From contig CAWGJS010000007.1 in assembly GCA_963822955.1 (NCBI GenBank), positions 496,001 to 560,000 of the forward strand: a stretch of 64,000 nt of DNA, written 5' to 3'. Below are positions 1-8,984 of this stretch, piece by piece (position 1 is the stretch's first letter; each line of letters opens with the position of its first letter). The notes beneath the pieces are model-generated. The model was not told the DNA's origin. It ran no database searches and saw only the letters and a list, made by a program, of their open reading frames with translations. The translations under genes were made by a program, and so were the position numbers. This DNA comes from JAJYUU01 sp963822955 (GTDB lineage Bacteria; Actinomycetota; Actinomycetes; Streptosporangiales; Streptosporangiaceae).

Positions 1-47
1 GCCTCCCAGTTCCCGATCTGACAGCGCTTGTCGGTTACCGTAGCGCG

Positions 48-407
48 ATGCGCCGGCTCGTCGTCTGCACGCTGCTGGACGTGTGCTGCGTGCTCGCGTT
101 CGTCATCATCGGCAGGCATACCCACCGCAACGGCGACAGCCTGGCCGGGATCTGGCACACCGCCTGGCCCTTCCTTTCCGGGCTGGCCATCGGCCTGGTC
201 GCGGTCAGGTACTGGCGGCAGCCGGCTGCGATCAGGCCAGCCGGCCTCGGGGCGTGGATCGGCGCGGCCGGAGCCGGCATGGTAATCCGGGTGCTAGCCG
301 GTCAGGGCACGGCTATTGCTTTCATCGGGGTGACCTTGGCCTTCCTGGCACTGTTCATCCTGGGCTGGCGTGTCGTCGCGCAGGCTAGCAGTCACTTCCG
401 TCACTAG
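48..407 (+). CDS. DUF3054 family membrane protein
   Basis: This 119-residue protein is almost entirely hydrophobic, with about four membrane segments separated by short charged turns (RHTHRNGD, RYWRQP). Length, the N-terminal helix and the GIWHTAWPF stretch fit the DUF3054 family of small actinobacterial integral membrane proteins, whose function is unknown. The ATG at 48 is the first in-frame start that precedes the first membrane helix, although no strong Shine-Dalgarno is visible. It reads in the same direction as the lipoprotein that follows after a 115-base gap. The family call is from memory of sequence character, not from a search. Confidence 0.7.
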   Translation: MRRLVVCTLLDVCCVLAFVIIGRHTHRNGDSLAGIWHTAWPFLSGLAIGLVAVRYWRQPAAIRPAGLGAWIGAAGAGMVIRVLAGQGTAIAFIGVTLAFLALFILGWRVVAQASSHFRH

Positions 408-522
408 CGTCCCGGTAGCCGACAGCGGGGTTGACTGACCTGGCCGTTGTGACCGCATACTCCAAGTAAGCCTGCGGCCGGCCGGGGGCTGGCAGCTTGC
501 TCGGACGGGAGGCGCCAGGCAG

Positions 523-1203
523 ATGCGGCAGCTTCGCCGGACCGCAATCGCCACCGCTTTCGCGGCTGCGGCCGCCGCACTGACCGTGACCTTGCTGGCA
601 GGCTGCGCGGCGCCTGCGTACACCTACGCCGCCGATATGCACGACCACGCCTATTTCAAGGTGCCCTCGAACTGGGAGCAGGTGGACCCGCGTTCGCTCG
701 CCGACGCGCAGCTAGTCCTGCTGAGCCGCTCCGCGGCCGGTCCGGCGGGCGGAAACTTCGCGTGGTCGCGCGCCTACGCGGCTACCCTCGATCCGCCGCC
801 GAGTGCCCTGCTGACCGGGTCGGGGGCCCCTGTCGTCTACGCGAGTGTCCAGAACCTCAGGGTCTCGCTCCGCGGCGCGCTGTCCTTCGACCAGATGCGC
901 GACCTGCTGTTCCCGGTGACGTCCGCGGACCGGCAGGAAGCAGCGGCAGCAGGCGATAAGCTCACCGGCTTCGACCTCGTGTACAGCAACACGATTACCA
1001 CGACCGACGGCGTACGCGGCATCAACGAGCTGTACGAGTACGACATCAACGGGCAGCCCGATGCCTTCGATCAGACCGTGCTGACCAACAGCGCAACGAC
1101 GAAGCTGTATCTGCTGCTGGTGCAGTGCTATCAGAGCTGCTTCCTCTCGCACGAGGCGCAGATCAAGCAGGTCGTCGACTCGTTCACCGTGCGAGGATCC
1201 TGA
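523..1203 (+). CDS. Putative secreted lipoprotein
   Basis: A 226-residue protein with a classic lipoprotein signal: Arg-rich start (MRQLRR), an Ala/Leu hydrophobic core and the lipobox LLAGC near residue 27, so it should be anchored outside the membrane by a diacyl-cysteine. The mature part has no motif I recognise. It contains a late pair of cysteines (QCYQSC) that could form a disulfide. Its TGA stop overlaps the ATG of the FtsH-like gene by one base (TGATG), which suggests translational coupling. It could be a substrate or accessory factor of that protease, but this is inference from position only. Confidence 0.75.
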   Translation: MRQLRRTAIATAFAAAAAALTVTLLAGCAAPAYTYAADMHDHAYFKVPSNWEQVDPRSLADAQLVLLSRSAAGPAGGNFAWSRAYAATLDPPPSALLTGSGAPVVYASVQNLRVSLRGALSFDQMRDLLFPVTSADRQEAAAAGDKLTGFDLVYSNTITTTDGVRGINELYEYDINGQPDAFDQTVLTNSATTKLYLLLVQCYQSCFLSHEAQIKQVVDSFTVRGS

Positions 1204-3638
1204 TGTCAGAGCCACCGAGTAAGCGAGGCCGGCGAGCGCGCCGGGAATGGCAGAAGGACTACGGACTGCTCGGGGTAGGCCGGCAGACGCGACGGCCGCT
1301 GGCCTTGTGGGACCGGCTCAAGTTCAGCGTCCTGTTCACCGGGCTGTGGTTCATCGTCGTCTGGTACCAGATGGCGCAGAACCCGACACTCGGCTTCGCC
1401 GACGCTGCGCGCCAGCAGCTGCAGCTGAACTCGGGCACCGGCCGCTGGCTGGCCCTGCTGTTCGTGCTGGAGGTAGTGCGCCAGCTGAGCTACCTGCTGG
1501 CCGAGCGGTGGCCGTTCTACTACCGGGTGTCGACCGGCGTGTTCGGCCGCGGCGACCAGGTTACTCACCAGCTCAGTGACTACACCCGGTTCCGGCTGGC
1601 CCGCGTCATCAAGATCTTCATCGTGATCGCGATCGTGGCCATCATCCTCGGTCTCGTCTACCACACCACGCCGGTGCAGGGACTGTTCGAGGCGCCGGCT
1701 TCGATCTACCACTCGCTGCCGATCATCCTGTATGGGCTGGCGATCATCTCGCTCGGCATCGCTCAGTTCGTCGCTATCTTCTGGTTCCTCTCCAGGGGCG
1801 GCGTCGACGTGTACTACCCCGGCGACGTGAGCACCAGGTTCTCCGACGTGTGGGGCCAGGACCACGTCCTCGCGCGCGTGCAGGAGAACATCCTCTTCCT
1901 GGAGGACCCGGAGTCGATCGAGGATCACGGCGGTTACGTGCCGGGCGGGATCTTGCTGTGGGGGCCGCCGGGCACCGGCAAGACTCTGATGGCCGAGGCG
2001 ATGGCCGGAGAGACCGGAAAGCCCTACGTCTTCGTCGACCCTGGCGCCTTCATCAATATGTTCTTCGGCGTCGGGGTGCTGAAGGTGAAGTCGCTCTTCA
2101 GGCGGCTGCGCAAGCTGGCCGTCCGGTACGGCGGCGTGATCGTCTTCTTCGACGAAGCCGACTCGCTCGGCAGCCGCGGCGGCAGCGTCGGAGGGCAGGG
2201 CGGCCGCCCCGGGTACCAGCATCAGCCGCGGCCAGGCTGACCTGTTCGCGGCCTGCCACGGCTTCAGTTACCTGACGTCGCACACGCAGTCGGCGCTGTA
2301 TGCGCAGGCCCTGGGCCGCGCCGCGGCCGATCCGGCGCCGCGGCGGCCGGCCGGTTCCGCCAGATGATCCCCACCGGCATGAACATGGGCGGCGGCGGCA
2401 TGGGGACGCTGCAGGCGCTGCTCACCGAGATGTCCGGGCTGAAGAAGCCGCGCGGGTTCGTGAACCGGGTTGTCCGCCGGACGCTTGGCCTGCGGCCGAA
2501 GCCGCCGCCGAAGTACCGGATCCTGATCGTGATGGCCACGAACATGCCGAGCGCGCTCGACGAGGCGCTGCTGCGGCCCGGCCGGCTGGACCGCATGTAC
2601 CGGGTGGGCTACCCCTCAAAGGAGGGCCGGAGACGCACTTACGAGGGGTACTTCTCCAAGGTCGCCCACGAGATCGACGAGGAGCAGATGGATCACCTGG
2701 CGACCATCACCCCCTATGCGACTGGCGCCACTATCAAGGACCTGGTGAACGAGTCCCTGATCGTCGCCCTGCGCGACAACCGGACCGTGATCACGTGGGC
2801 CGATGTCCTGAAGGCCAAGCTGGCCAAGAGCGTAGGCCCGTCCGAGGGCGTGGAGTACATCGAGCGGGAGCGGCACGCGGTCGCGCTCCACGAGGCCTGC
2901 CACGCGGTGGTCAGTCACCTGATCCAGAAGCGCAATGTCATCGACACTGCAACCATCCAGAAGGGCGCCGATTACCTCGGCTTCGTCAAGCCGATCCCGA
3001 TCGAGGAGCAGTTCACCTCGTGGCGCAGCGAGTATGAGGCGGACATCATGGTCAGCCTGGCGTCCCTGGTCGGCGAGCGGATGTTCTTCGACGGCGACTC
3101 CAGCTCGGGCGTCTCCGGTGACCTGCAGAACGCCACCACGATCTCGCTGGCGATGGAGGGCCTGTGGGGGATGGGCGGCCAGTACGGTTCCTATGCCGCG
3201 ACCAGGGCGCCGCACGATGCCCATCCGGTTGCCGACGGGAACGACCGGAACGTGCTGGAGACCGAGTTCGGCCGCCGGGTGGAGGCGAGCCTGGCCGCCC
3301 TGGCCGAGCGAACCGGCGGCCTGCTGGCCGAGAACCGGGCGAGCGTGCTGGCCGTTTGCCACGCCCTTGAGGTGCACAAAACGATCAGCGGGCAGGACGT
3401 CACTGCCATCATCAGCGGAGCGGACGGGCCCGTCGTGGACGGGCGGCCGTACCACGAGCCCGATTTCGCTGCCGAGCTTGAGGCTTATCACCTGCGCGCG
3501 GTCTCGGCCCACGGCGGCGACCGAAGCCTGCCGCTGCCGGTACCGGTACCGGTGCCGCGCGGCGACTCCCAGCTCAGCGTCCTGCCAACCATTGCGGACC
3601 ACCGAGCGGACCCGGCCGCGGCTGGCCACGAGCCCTAA
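1203..3638 (+). CDS. FtsH-like membrane AAA+ zinc metalloprotease, frame broken twice
   Basis: The N-terminal 210 residues hold about four membrane helices, more than the two of ordinary FtsH. A AAA+ domain follows, with Walker A GPPGTGKT, Walker B VIVFFDEAD, sensor IVMATN and the arginine finger RPGRLDR. The C-terminal domain has the M41 zinc motif HEACH (about 2889-2903) and a later SGDLQNAT that fits the third metal ligand region. It would extract and degrade membrane proteins. The frame moves by one base near 2195-2211 and returns near 2345-2360. The bridging frame encodes sensible protein (GQADLFAACHGFSYLTSHTQ), so the gene may be intact with two sequence errors. The start is the ATG overlapping the lipoprotein stop. 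Confidence 0.8.
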
Positions 3639-3685
3639 GCCACGCCGGCGCCCGGCGAGCTGCAGTCTCCGAGCCCGGCGGCAGT

Positions 3686-3717
3686 GGGGCGGGGCAGCCA
3701 GCACGCCGCCCCGCCCC
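3686..3717 (+). terminator. GC-rich hairpin after the FtsH-like gene
   Basis: GGGGCGGGGC and GCCCCGCCCC form a perfect 10-bp stem with a 12-base loop, 47 bases after the stop codon. There is no U-tract, as is usual for high-GC actinobacteria. It probably ends the upstream three-gene unit. Confidence 0.55.
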
Positions 3718-3953
3718 CCGGCCGCCCTGCGGTGGCCGCCTCCGCCTAGCGGCCACGTCAGTGACGACAGGCTGATCGGGGCTGGGTCCCCTCACCTGCG
3801 CGCCCATGCCAACAGCGCGATAGTGCAACCTACGGCGCCCGGGCTCCCCAGCGGAAGACAGATCCCTATAAAAGTTCTATGCCATAGGGACTCGGGCGGA
3901 CTCTGCGACGCGGATGCGGCAGGCGGCACAACGGCGAAGTCATCTGCGGATCC

Positions 3954-3983
3954 TTGCCAGGCCAACGCGGCCACGCTTAGACT
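3954..3983 (+). promoter_or_regulatory. Candidate promoter of the aminotransferase gene
   Basis: TTGCCA (3954-3959), an 18-base spacer and TAGACT (3978-3983) form a plausible -35/-10 pair about 36 bases before the ATG at 4020. The -10 box runs into the TetR-type palindrome that begins at 3980, so a bound repressor would block it. The rest of the 3718-3953 gap shows no gene. Confidence 0.45.
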
Positions 3984-3995
3984 GAACATTCAGTC
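3980..3995. promoter_or_regulatory. TetR-type operator, copy 1
   Basis: GACTGAACATTCAGTC is a perfect 7-bp inverted repeat around a 2-base centre. It lies 24 bases before the aminotransferase ATG and overlaps its -10 box. Near-identical palindromes occur at 12923, 20407, 20889 and 28464. Confidence 0.8.
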
Positions 3996-4019
3996 AACCG
4001 CGTTTGGAGCGCGATACCC

Positions 4020-5491
4020 ATGGCCACGACTCAGGCCAGCACAGTCAATCGGATCGCCACTATCACTGCCGCTAGCACCGCCGCCGCGGCCGGGGCACCT
4101 CACGACGGGAACAAGAAAGCCCAAGCGGCCGAACCCGCCGGCCGGGGCTCACCGAGATCATCGAGGCGCAGGAAGAGATCTTCGTCCGGCGTCAGCCCGA
4201 GTCGGCACGGCTAGCCGGATTGGCCACCGGATCACTGGCTGGCGGCGTCGTGTCCAGCTGGCAGATCTCCCGCCCGCAGCCGGTCTGGCTGAGCCACGGC
4301 AGCGGCTCGAAGCTCTACGACGTCGACGGTAACGAGTACGTTGACTTGCACGGTGGCTACGGCGTCTCGCTGGCCGGCCACGGCCACCCGGCTATCGTCG
4401 AGGCCGTCCGTTCCCAGGTGGAGCGTGGCACTCACTTCGCCCAGCCCACTGAGGCCGCACTCGCCGCGGCAGCCGAACTCTCCCGCCGCTTCGGCCTGCC
4501 GCAATGGCGCTTCGCCAATTCCGGCACCGAGGCGACGATGGACGCGGTGCACCTGATGCGCGCCATCACTGGCCGCGATCTCATCATCAAGGTCGAGGGC
4601 GGCTACCACGGTCATCACGACTCGGTGCAGGTGTCCGTCTGCCCGGAGTCTGAGGCCGACGACCGCGGGCCGGCCGCGCGTCCGAACAGCGTTCCGTCCA
4701 GCGCCGGCATTCCCAAGGCCATCACCGACCTGACGCTGATCGTCGGCTTCAACGACCTGGATGCCGTGCGGAACCGGCTAGCCGAGTATCCCGGCCAGAT
4801 CGCCGGGATGATCCTCGAGCCGATCATGATGAATTCCGGCATCATCAAGCCTGAGCCCGGTTACCTGGCCGGCCTGAAGGAACTGCTGCACGCCCACGGC
4901 GCGCTGCTGACATTCGACGAGGTGAAGACCGGCCTGACGGCAGGTCCGGGCGGTGCGATTGGCGTTACCGGCGTTACGCCGGACATCGTCTGCCTGGCCA
5001 AGGCCATCGGCGGCGGCATCGCCGTGGCCGCGATCGGCGGCACAACGGAGGTCATGGACCACGTGGCCAACGGGGACTACGAGATGGTCGGCACCTTCAA
5101 CGGCAACCCGCTTGCCATGGCCGCCTGCCGTGCCATGCTCACCGAGGTCGCCACAGCGGATGCCTACGAGCGGCTGGAAAAACTCCGGCTGCGAGCGGTC
5201 GAGGGCCTGGAACGCGAGATCACGCGGAACGGCCTCAACGCCCAGGTGGTGTCCGTCGGCGCGAAGGGCTGCGTGGTGTTCTCCGCCAGGCCGGTGCGCA
5301 ACTTCCGGGACTTCCTCGAGGTGCGGGACTCATATAGCCACGCACACTGGCTGTACCAGCACAACGGCGGCGTCTTCCTGCCCCCGTGGGGCAAGATCGA
5401 GCAGTGGCTGATGTCCGTCCAGCACGACGAGGCGGATATCGACAGATTCATCGACAATTTCGCGACCTTTGCTGCTGCAGTGCGGCCATAA
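4020..5491 (+). CDS. PLP-dependent class III aminotransferase, one frame break near the N-terminus
   Basis: A fold-type I, class III aminotransferase resembling glutamate-1-semialdehyde aminomutase and omega-aminotransferases. Visible are the substrate-entry region VDLHGGYGVSLAGHGHP, the PLP phosphate loop NSGTEA, the acidic PLP contact TFDEVKTG, and the likely Schiff-base lysine in LAKAIGGG. The main frame is open from 4220, but family-like sequence (LTEIIEAQEEIFVRRQPES) continues upstream in that frame with no start codon. It joins the ATG frame at 4020 if one base is corrected in the G run near 4140-4150. I therefore place the start at 4020, just after the promoter and operator. The likely role is amino-group removal from an imported amine, with a Pot-type importer encoded next. 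The substrate is unknown. Confidence 0.8.
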
Positions 5492-5611
5492 TTCAACTGA
5501 ATCCGTGAACCCAGGCGGTACCTATCTTTACCGTCTGGTTACATGGAAGGTCTTGCGCAACGGCGCGCATCTGGACATTCTGGACAGGTAACTCGACAGA
5601 CTGACGAGTCT

Positions 5612-5627
5612 GGCGAAACGTTCAGCC
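5612..5627. promoter_or_regulatory. Weak TetR-type operator candidate
   Basis: GGCGAAACGTTCAGCC matches the 16-bp palindrome at 12 positions, with the central AACGTTCAG half intact. It lies 50 bases before the start of the binding-protein gene. It could be a weaker site that brings the importer into the regulon, or chance. Confidence 0.35.
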
Positions 5628-5676
5628 AGCCGGTACCCGGCGGACGTTGGCCAGGCCAGGCGGAGGGCGGCAGCAG

Positions 5677-6939
5677 ATGCACCCACGAGAGGGCTGGCAG
5701 CCGGACGGCACGCGCCGGCGGCCTGGACTCTCCCGGCGCCAGGCGCTGCAGCGGGGCCTTGCGGCCGCTCTCCTGGCCGGCGGCGGAGCCGCGGTTCTCG
5801 ACGCCTGCGCGCCTTACCTGGTGGGGGCGAACAATATCCCGCTGCCCCGCCCGACCAACCCGGTGACCTGGCCGGTCGCCGACAACAAGACGATCGCGAA
5901 CAACCTGCCCATAGAGACCGGCGCGACGCTCCAGGTCTACAACTGGGTCGCTTATATCAACCAGGCCTGCGTGAACAGCTTCGCCAAGAAGTACAAGTGC
6001 AAGGTCGAGGTGACCACGTTCAACACGATGAACGAGGCGCTGTCGAAGCTGCGCAGCGGGCTGAAATTCGACGTGCTCATGGGCGCCACCATCGACGTGC
6101 TCGGCGACCTCATTGAGTCCAAGCTGATCCAGCCGCTCAATCACAGCTACATCCCGAACATTCACCAGGCCTGGCCGGACTTCCAGAACCCGTATTACGA
6201 CCGGGGCTGGCAGTACACCGTCCCTTACACCATCTACACCACGGGTATCGCCTGGCGTAAGGACCTGGTGCACGAGAACCCGTACGCGATGAAGAACCCG
6301 TGGCGCGAGATGTTCTTCCAGCCCAAGTACAAGGGCAAGATCGCGATCCTCGATGACTACCGCGAGGGCATCAGCCTCGGGCTGATGATGAACGACATCT
6401 ACAACCTCAACACGACCAGCAAGTCACAGATCGATCTGTCCAGGCAGACCCTCCTGCGGCTGGCCGACCTGGTCGATATGCAGATCGACAACAACGACTA
6501 CAGCGAGGTCCCCAGCGGCCAGACCTGGATTCACCACTCCTGGTCGGGCGACATGGCAGCGGCGCCGCAGTACATGCCGAAGGGCGTGCCCGTCGATGTC
6601 GTCGGCTACTGGTTCCCCCGGGATGGCAAAGGCCCGATTGCCAACGACACCAACACGGTGCTGCGCTCTTCATCGAATCCAGTCCTCGCCCATCTGTTCG
6701 TCAACTACCTGCTCGACGAGCCGGTAGCTCTCGAGAACATCAGCTGGAACGGCTACATGCAGCCGCTCAACGCGATCACACCGGAGTTGCTGGTGAAGGA
6801 AAAGCTCCTGCCGCCAAGCCTGATGTCGACGGCGGTCCTGCCGTCGGATTTCCGCCACGGGGTCAACGAGCTGCAGCTGCCGGTCGACGCGGACGCGCTC
6901 TGGCAGCAGGCCTGGCTCGTCGCGAGCAACGGGATCTAG
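5677..6939 (+). CDS. Pot-type ABC importer, substrate-binding lipoprotein
   Basis: A 420-residue periplasmic binding protein of the spermidine/putrescine (PotD) type. The N-terminus has a twin-arginine-like SRRQALQRG followed by a hydrophobic stretch and a Cys in LDACAP, so export by Tat and lipid anchoring are likely. The mature part has PotD-family features: an early VYNWVAYI strand, LRSGLKFDVLMGAT, and a Trp/Tyr-rich ligand pocket. The ATG at 5677 has a good Shine-Dalgarno (GGAGGG at 5662); an upstream TTG is less likely. Two permease genes follow with a 1-base gap and then an ATGA overlap, so this is one operon. The PotD family binds polyamines and related cations; the ligand here is unknown. 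Confidence 0.88.
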   Translation: MHPREGWQPDGTRRRPGLSRRQALQRGLAAALLAGGGAAVLDACAPYLVGANNIPLPRPTNPVTWPVADNKTIANNLPIETGATLQVYNWVAYINQACVNSFAKKYKCKVEVTTFNTMNEALSKLRSGLKFDVLMGATIDVLGDLIESKLIQPLNHSYIPNIHQAWPDFQNPYYDRGWQYTVPYTIYTTGIAWRKDLVHENPYAMKNPWREMFFQPKYKGKIAILDDYREGISLGLMMNDIYNLNTTSKSQIDLSRQTLLRLADLVDMQIDNNDYSEVPSGQTWIHHSWSGDMAAAPQYMPKGVPVDVVGYWFPRDGKGPIANDTNTVLRSSSNPVLAHLFVNYLLDEPVALENISWNGYMQPLNAITPELLVKEKLLPPSLMSTAVLPSDFRHGVNELQLPVDADALWQQAWLVASNGI

Positions 6940-6940
6940 C

Positions 6941-7906
6941 ATGGCCCACTTGCCGCCCGAGGCCCTGGAAGCCAGACCCGGCGGCAGCCCTGCCCGGAGG
7001 GCTAGCCGCGAGCCGAAGCCGTATCAGCCCAACAAGTGGTTCTGGGTACTTCTCGCCTCACCAGGGATGATCTGGCTGGTCGTCCTCTTCGTGATCCCGT
7101 TCTACGCGATGCTGGCCATCGGCGAGGGCAAGCTGAACCGGCAGACAGAGTCCCCGGTCGCGGTGTACAACCCGTTCACCTGGAGCTCAGCGAACCTGAC
7201 GAACGTCATGCGCGACCTGTTCGGGTCAGGCGAGTTCGCGGGCGGGATCGCCTGGCGGACGATCTGGTATGTGGCCGTCGCGTCGCTGCTGAGCCTGCTG
7301 ATCGCCTACCCAGCCGCCTACTTCGTCGCCAGATTTGCCGGCCGCAGGAAGGGCATCTTCCTCGTGCTGCTGATCGCGCCGTTCTGGATCAGCTACATGA
7401 TGCGGATGCTGGCCTGGATCGACCTGCTGCAGACGAATGGCTACGTCAACAAGGTCCTGTCGTTCATCGGACTCGGCTCCCCCAGCTGGCTAGGCGGCCA
7501 CTCCTATACCGTCATCCTCGGCCTGGTCTACGGCTATATCCCGTACCTGATCCTGGTACTGTACGCAGGCCTCGACCGGATCGATCCATCGCTGATCGAG
7601 GCCGGCCGTGACCTGGGCCTCGGCCGGACGCGGACTTTCCTGCGGGTCACGCTGCCGTTGTCGAGACAGCCCATCCTCACCGGGATGCTGATCACCGTGC
7701 TGCCGATGCTCGGCGATTACTACACCAACACCCTGCTGTCCGGCGCACGGGACACGTCGATGATCGGCAACCTGATCCAGGGCCAGCTAGCCACGCCATC
7801 GGCGGGCCAGGGCGCGATCCTGTCACTGATCGTCCTGCTGGTCTTGCTCCTCCCGATGCTCTATTACGTGGTCCAGACCAACCGCGCATCGCAGGCGGCG
7901 TCATGA
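6941..7906 (+). CDS. Pot-type ABC importer, permease 1 (PotB-like)
   Basis: A 321-residue inner-membrane permease with about six membrane helices after a charged N-terminal tail. The cytoplasmic EAA loop that docks the ATPase is visible as IEAGRDLGLGRTRTFLRVTLP. It starts one base after the binding-protein stop, and its own stop overlaps the next permease start as ATGA, a sign of strict co-translation. It would form the channel with the second permease. Confidence 0.9.
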   Translation: MAHLPPEALEARPGGSPARRASREPKPYQPNKWFWVLLASPGMIWLVVLFVIPFYAMLAIGEGKLNRQTESPVAVYNPFTWSSANLTNVMRDLFGSGEFAGGIAWRTIWYVAVASLLSLLIAYPAAYFVARFAGRRKGIFLVLLIAPFWISYMMRMLAWIDLLQTNGYVNKVLSFIGLGSPSWLGGHSYTVILGLVYGYIPYLILVLYAGLDRIDPSLIEAGRDLGLGRTRTFLRVTLPLSRQPILTGMLITVLPMLGDYYTNTLLSGARDTSMIGNLIQGQLATPSAGQGAILSLIVLLVLLLPMLYYVVQTNRASQAAS

Positions 7907-8841
7907 GCGGCACAGCAGTCGCCCAGCCGATCCCGGCCGCAGGCGAAGCGCGCGAGTCGAGGGTCCGGTTCTTCCGCAACCCGTGGCGGCATCCGTGGAT
8001 CCTTGAGGGATTCACCTGGCTCTACCTGATCTGGTCGCTCGCGCCGATTGCCATCGCGGTGCTCTTCTCGTTCAACCATGGCAAGTCGCAGGCCGCCTAC
8101 CAGGGCCTGTCGATCCGCTGGTACTGGGGCGACAAGGTCAACTCGATCTGGTACAACCCCCAGCTCCATAGCGCCATGTTCCAGACGCTGAAGCTCTCTG
8201 CTCTGACCACGATCATCGCGGTGCCGATCGGCGTCGCGTTCGCGCTCGGCATCAACCGGTGGCGCGGGGTGCTCCCGTCGAGCTTCAACTTCCTGATGAT
8301 CCTGTCGTTCGTGGTGCCCGAGCTCATCTTCGGTGTGGCGATGTTCTTCATCTTCACCCAGATGCCGGGCCTGAAGGACCTCGGTCTCGGCAACGTGGCC
8401 GAGGTGCTCGGCCTGGTGACGTGGAACGTGAGCTGGCCCGCGATCATCGTGCAGGCCAGGCTGGTGACCATCGGCAAGCAGTACGAGGAAGCCTCGGCCG
8501 ACCTTGGCTGCACGCAGTTCCAGACCATGCGCCGGGTCATGCTGCCGCTGCTGGTGCCGGCCATCTTCGCCAGCGCGATCCTGGTCTTCTCCGGCGTGAT
8601 CGACGACTTCGTGATCGTGGACCTGCTGTCGTCGAACGCGAGCAACACGCCGATGTCGGTGATTATCTACTCGACGCAGCACGGCGGGAACGGGGGTCCG
8701 GCGCTCAACGCGCTCGCCACGGTCATGCTGCTGCTGTCGTTCGTGGTGGCTGGCCTTGGCTACCTGGGTTACCGGTTGATGACCATGGGCCAGCGCATCG
8801 GCGGCCAGCAGGCACTGACCGCCATCACCGGCACGGAGTAG
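7903..8841 (+). CDS. Pot-type ABC importer, permease 2 (PotC-like)
   Basis: A 312-residue permease with about six membrane helices and an EAA loop (EEASADLGCTQFQTMRRVMLP). It pairs with the PotB-like protein. No ATPase gene follows; the matching PotA-like ATPase lies about 5 kb downstream, behind the TetR gene, and would be the natural partner of this permease pair. The gene is intact and ends at a TAG at 8839. Confidence 0.9.
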   Translation: MSGTAVAQPIPAAGEARESRVRFFRNPWRHPWILEGFTWLYLIWSLAPIAIAVLFSFNHGKSQAAYQGLSIRWYWGDKVNSIWYNPQLHSAMFQTLKLSALTTIIAVPIGVAFALGINRWRGVLPSSFNFLMILSFVVPELIFGVAMFFIFTQMPGLKDLGLGNVAEVLGLVTWNVSWPAIIVQARLVTIGKQYEEASADLGCTQFQTMRRVMLPLLVPAIFASAILVFSGVIDDFVIVDLLSSNASNTPMSVIIYSTQHGGNGGPALNALATVMLLLSFVVAGLGYLGYRLMTMGQRIGGQQALTAITGTE

Positions 8842-8870
8842 ACGCCTGGGCCAGCGGCACGGGGTGAGTG

Positions 8871-8975
8871 ATGGCCGACACCGTCGAGGAGCAGTTCTTC
8901 ATCGGGGCGCCGGTGCGGCGGCCGACCTTCACCCTCAGAGGGCTTGAGTCGTTGCCGGTGCGCGGCTCGCGCTGA
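8871..8975 (+). CDS. Possible 34-residue peptide at the end of the importer operon
   Basis: An ATG at 8871, 29 bases after the permease stop and preceded by GGGGTGAG, opens a 34-codon frame ending at TGA 8973. The product (MADTVEEQFFIGAPVRRPTF and so on) is charged, has no signal or membrane segment, and matches nothing I know. It could be a real small gene, or the remnant of the start of a larger gene cut off by the convergent synthetase. Confidence 0.3.
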   Translation: MADTVEEQFFIGAPVRRPTFTLRGLESLPVRGSR

Positions 8976-8984
8976 CGGCGGCAG

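Noticed and set aside
2935..4332. A 465-codon frame spanning the end of the FtsH-like gene and the aminotransferase promoter
   Set aside because: The product is Arg/Ser/Pro-rich noise in the alternate frame of two real genes and crosses a terminator, a promoter and an operator.
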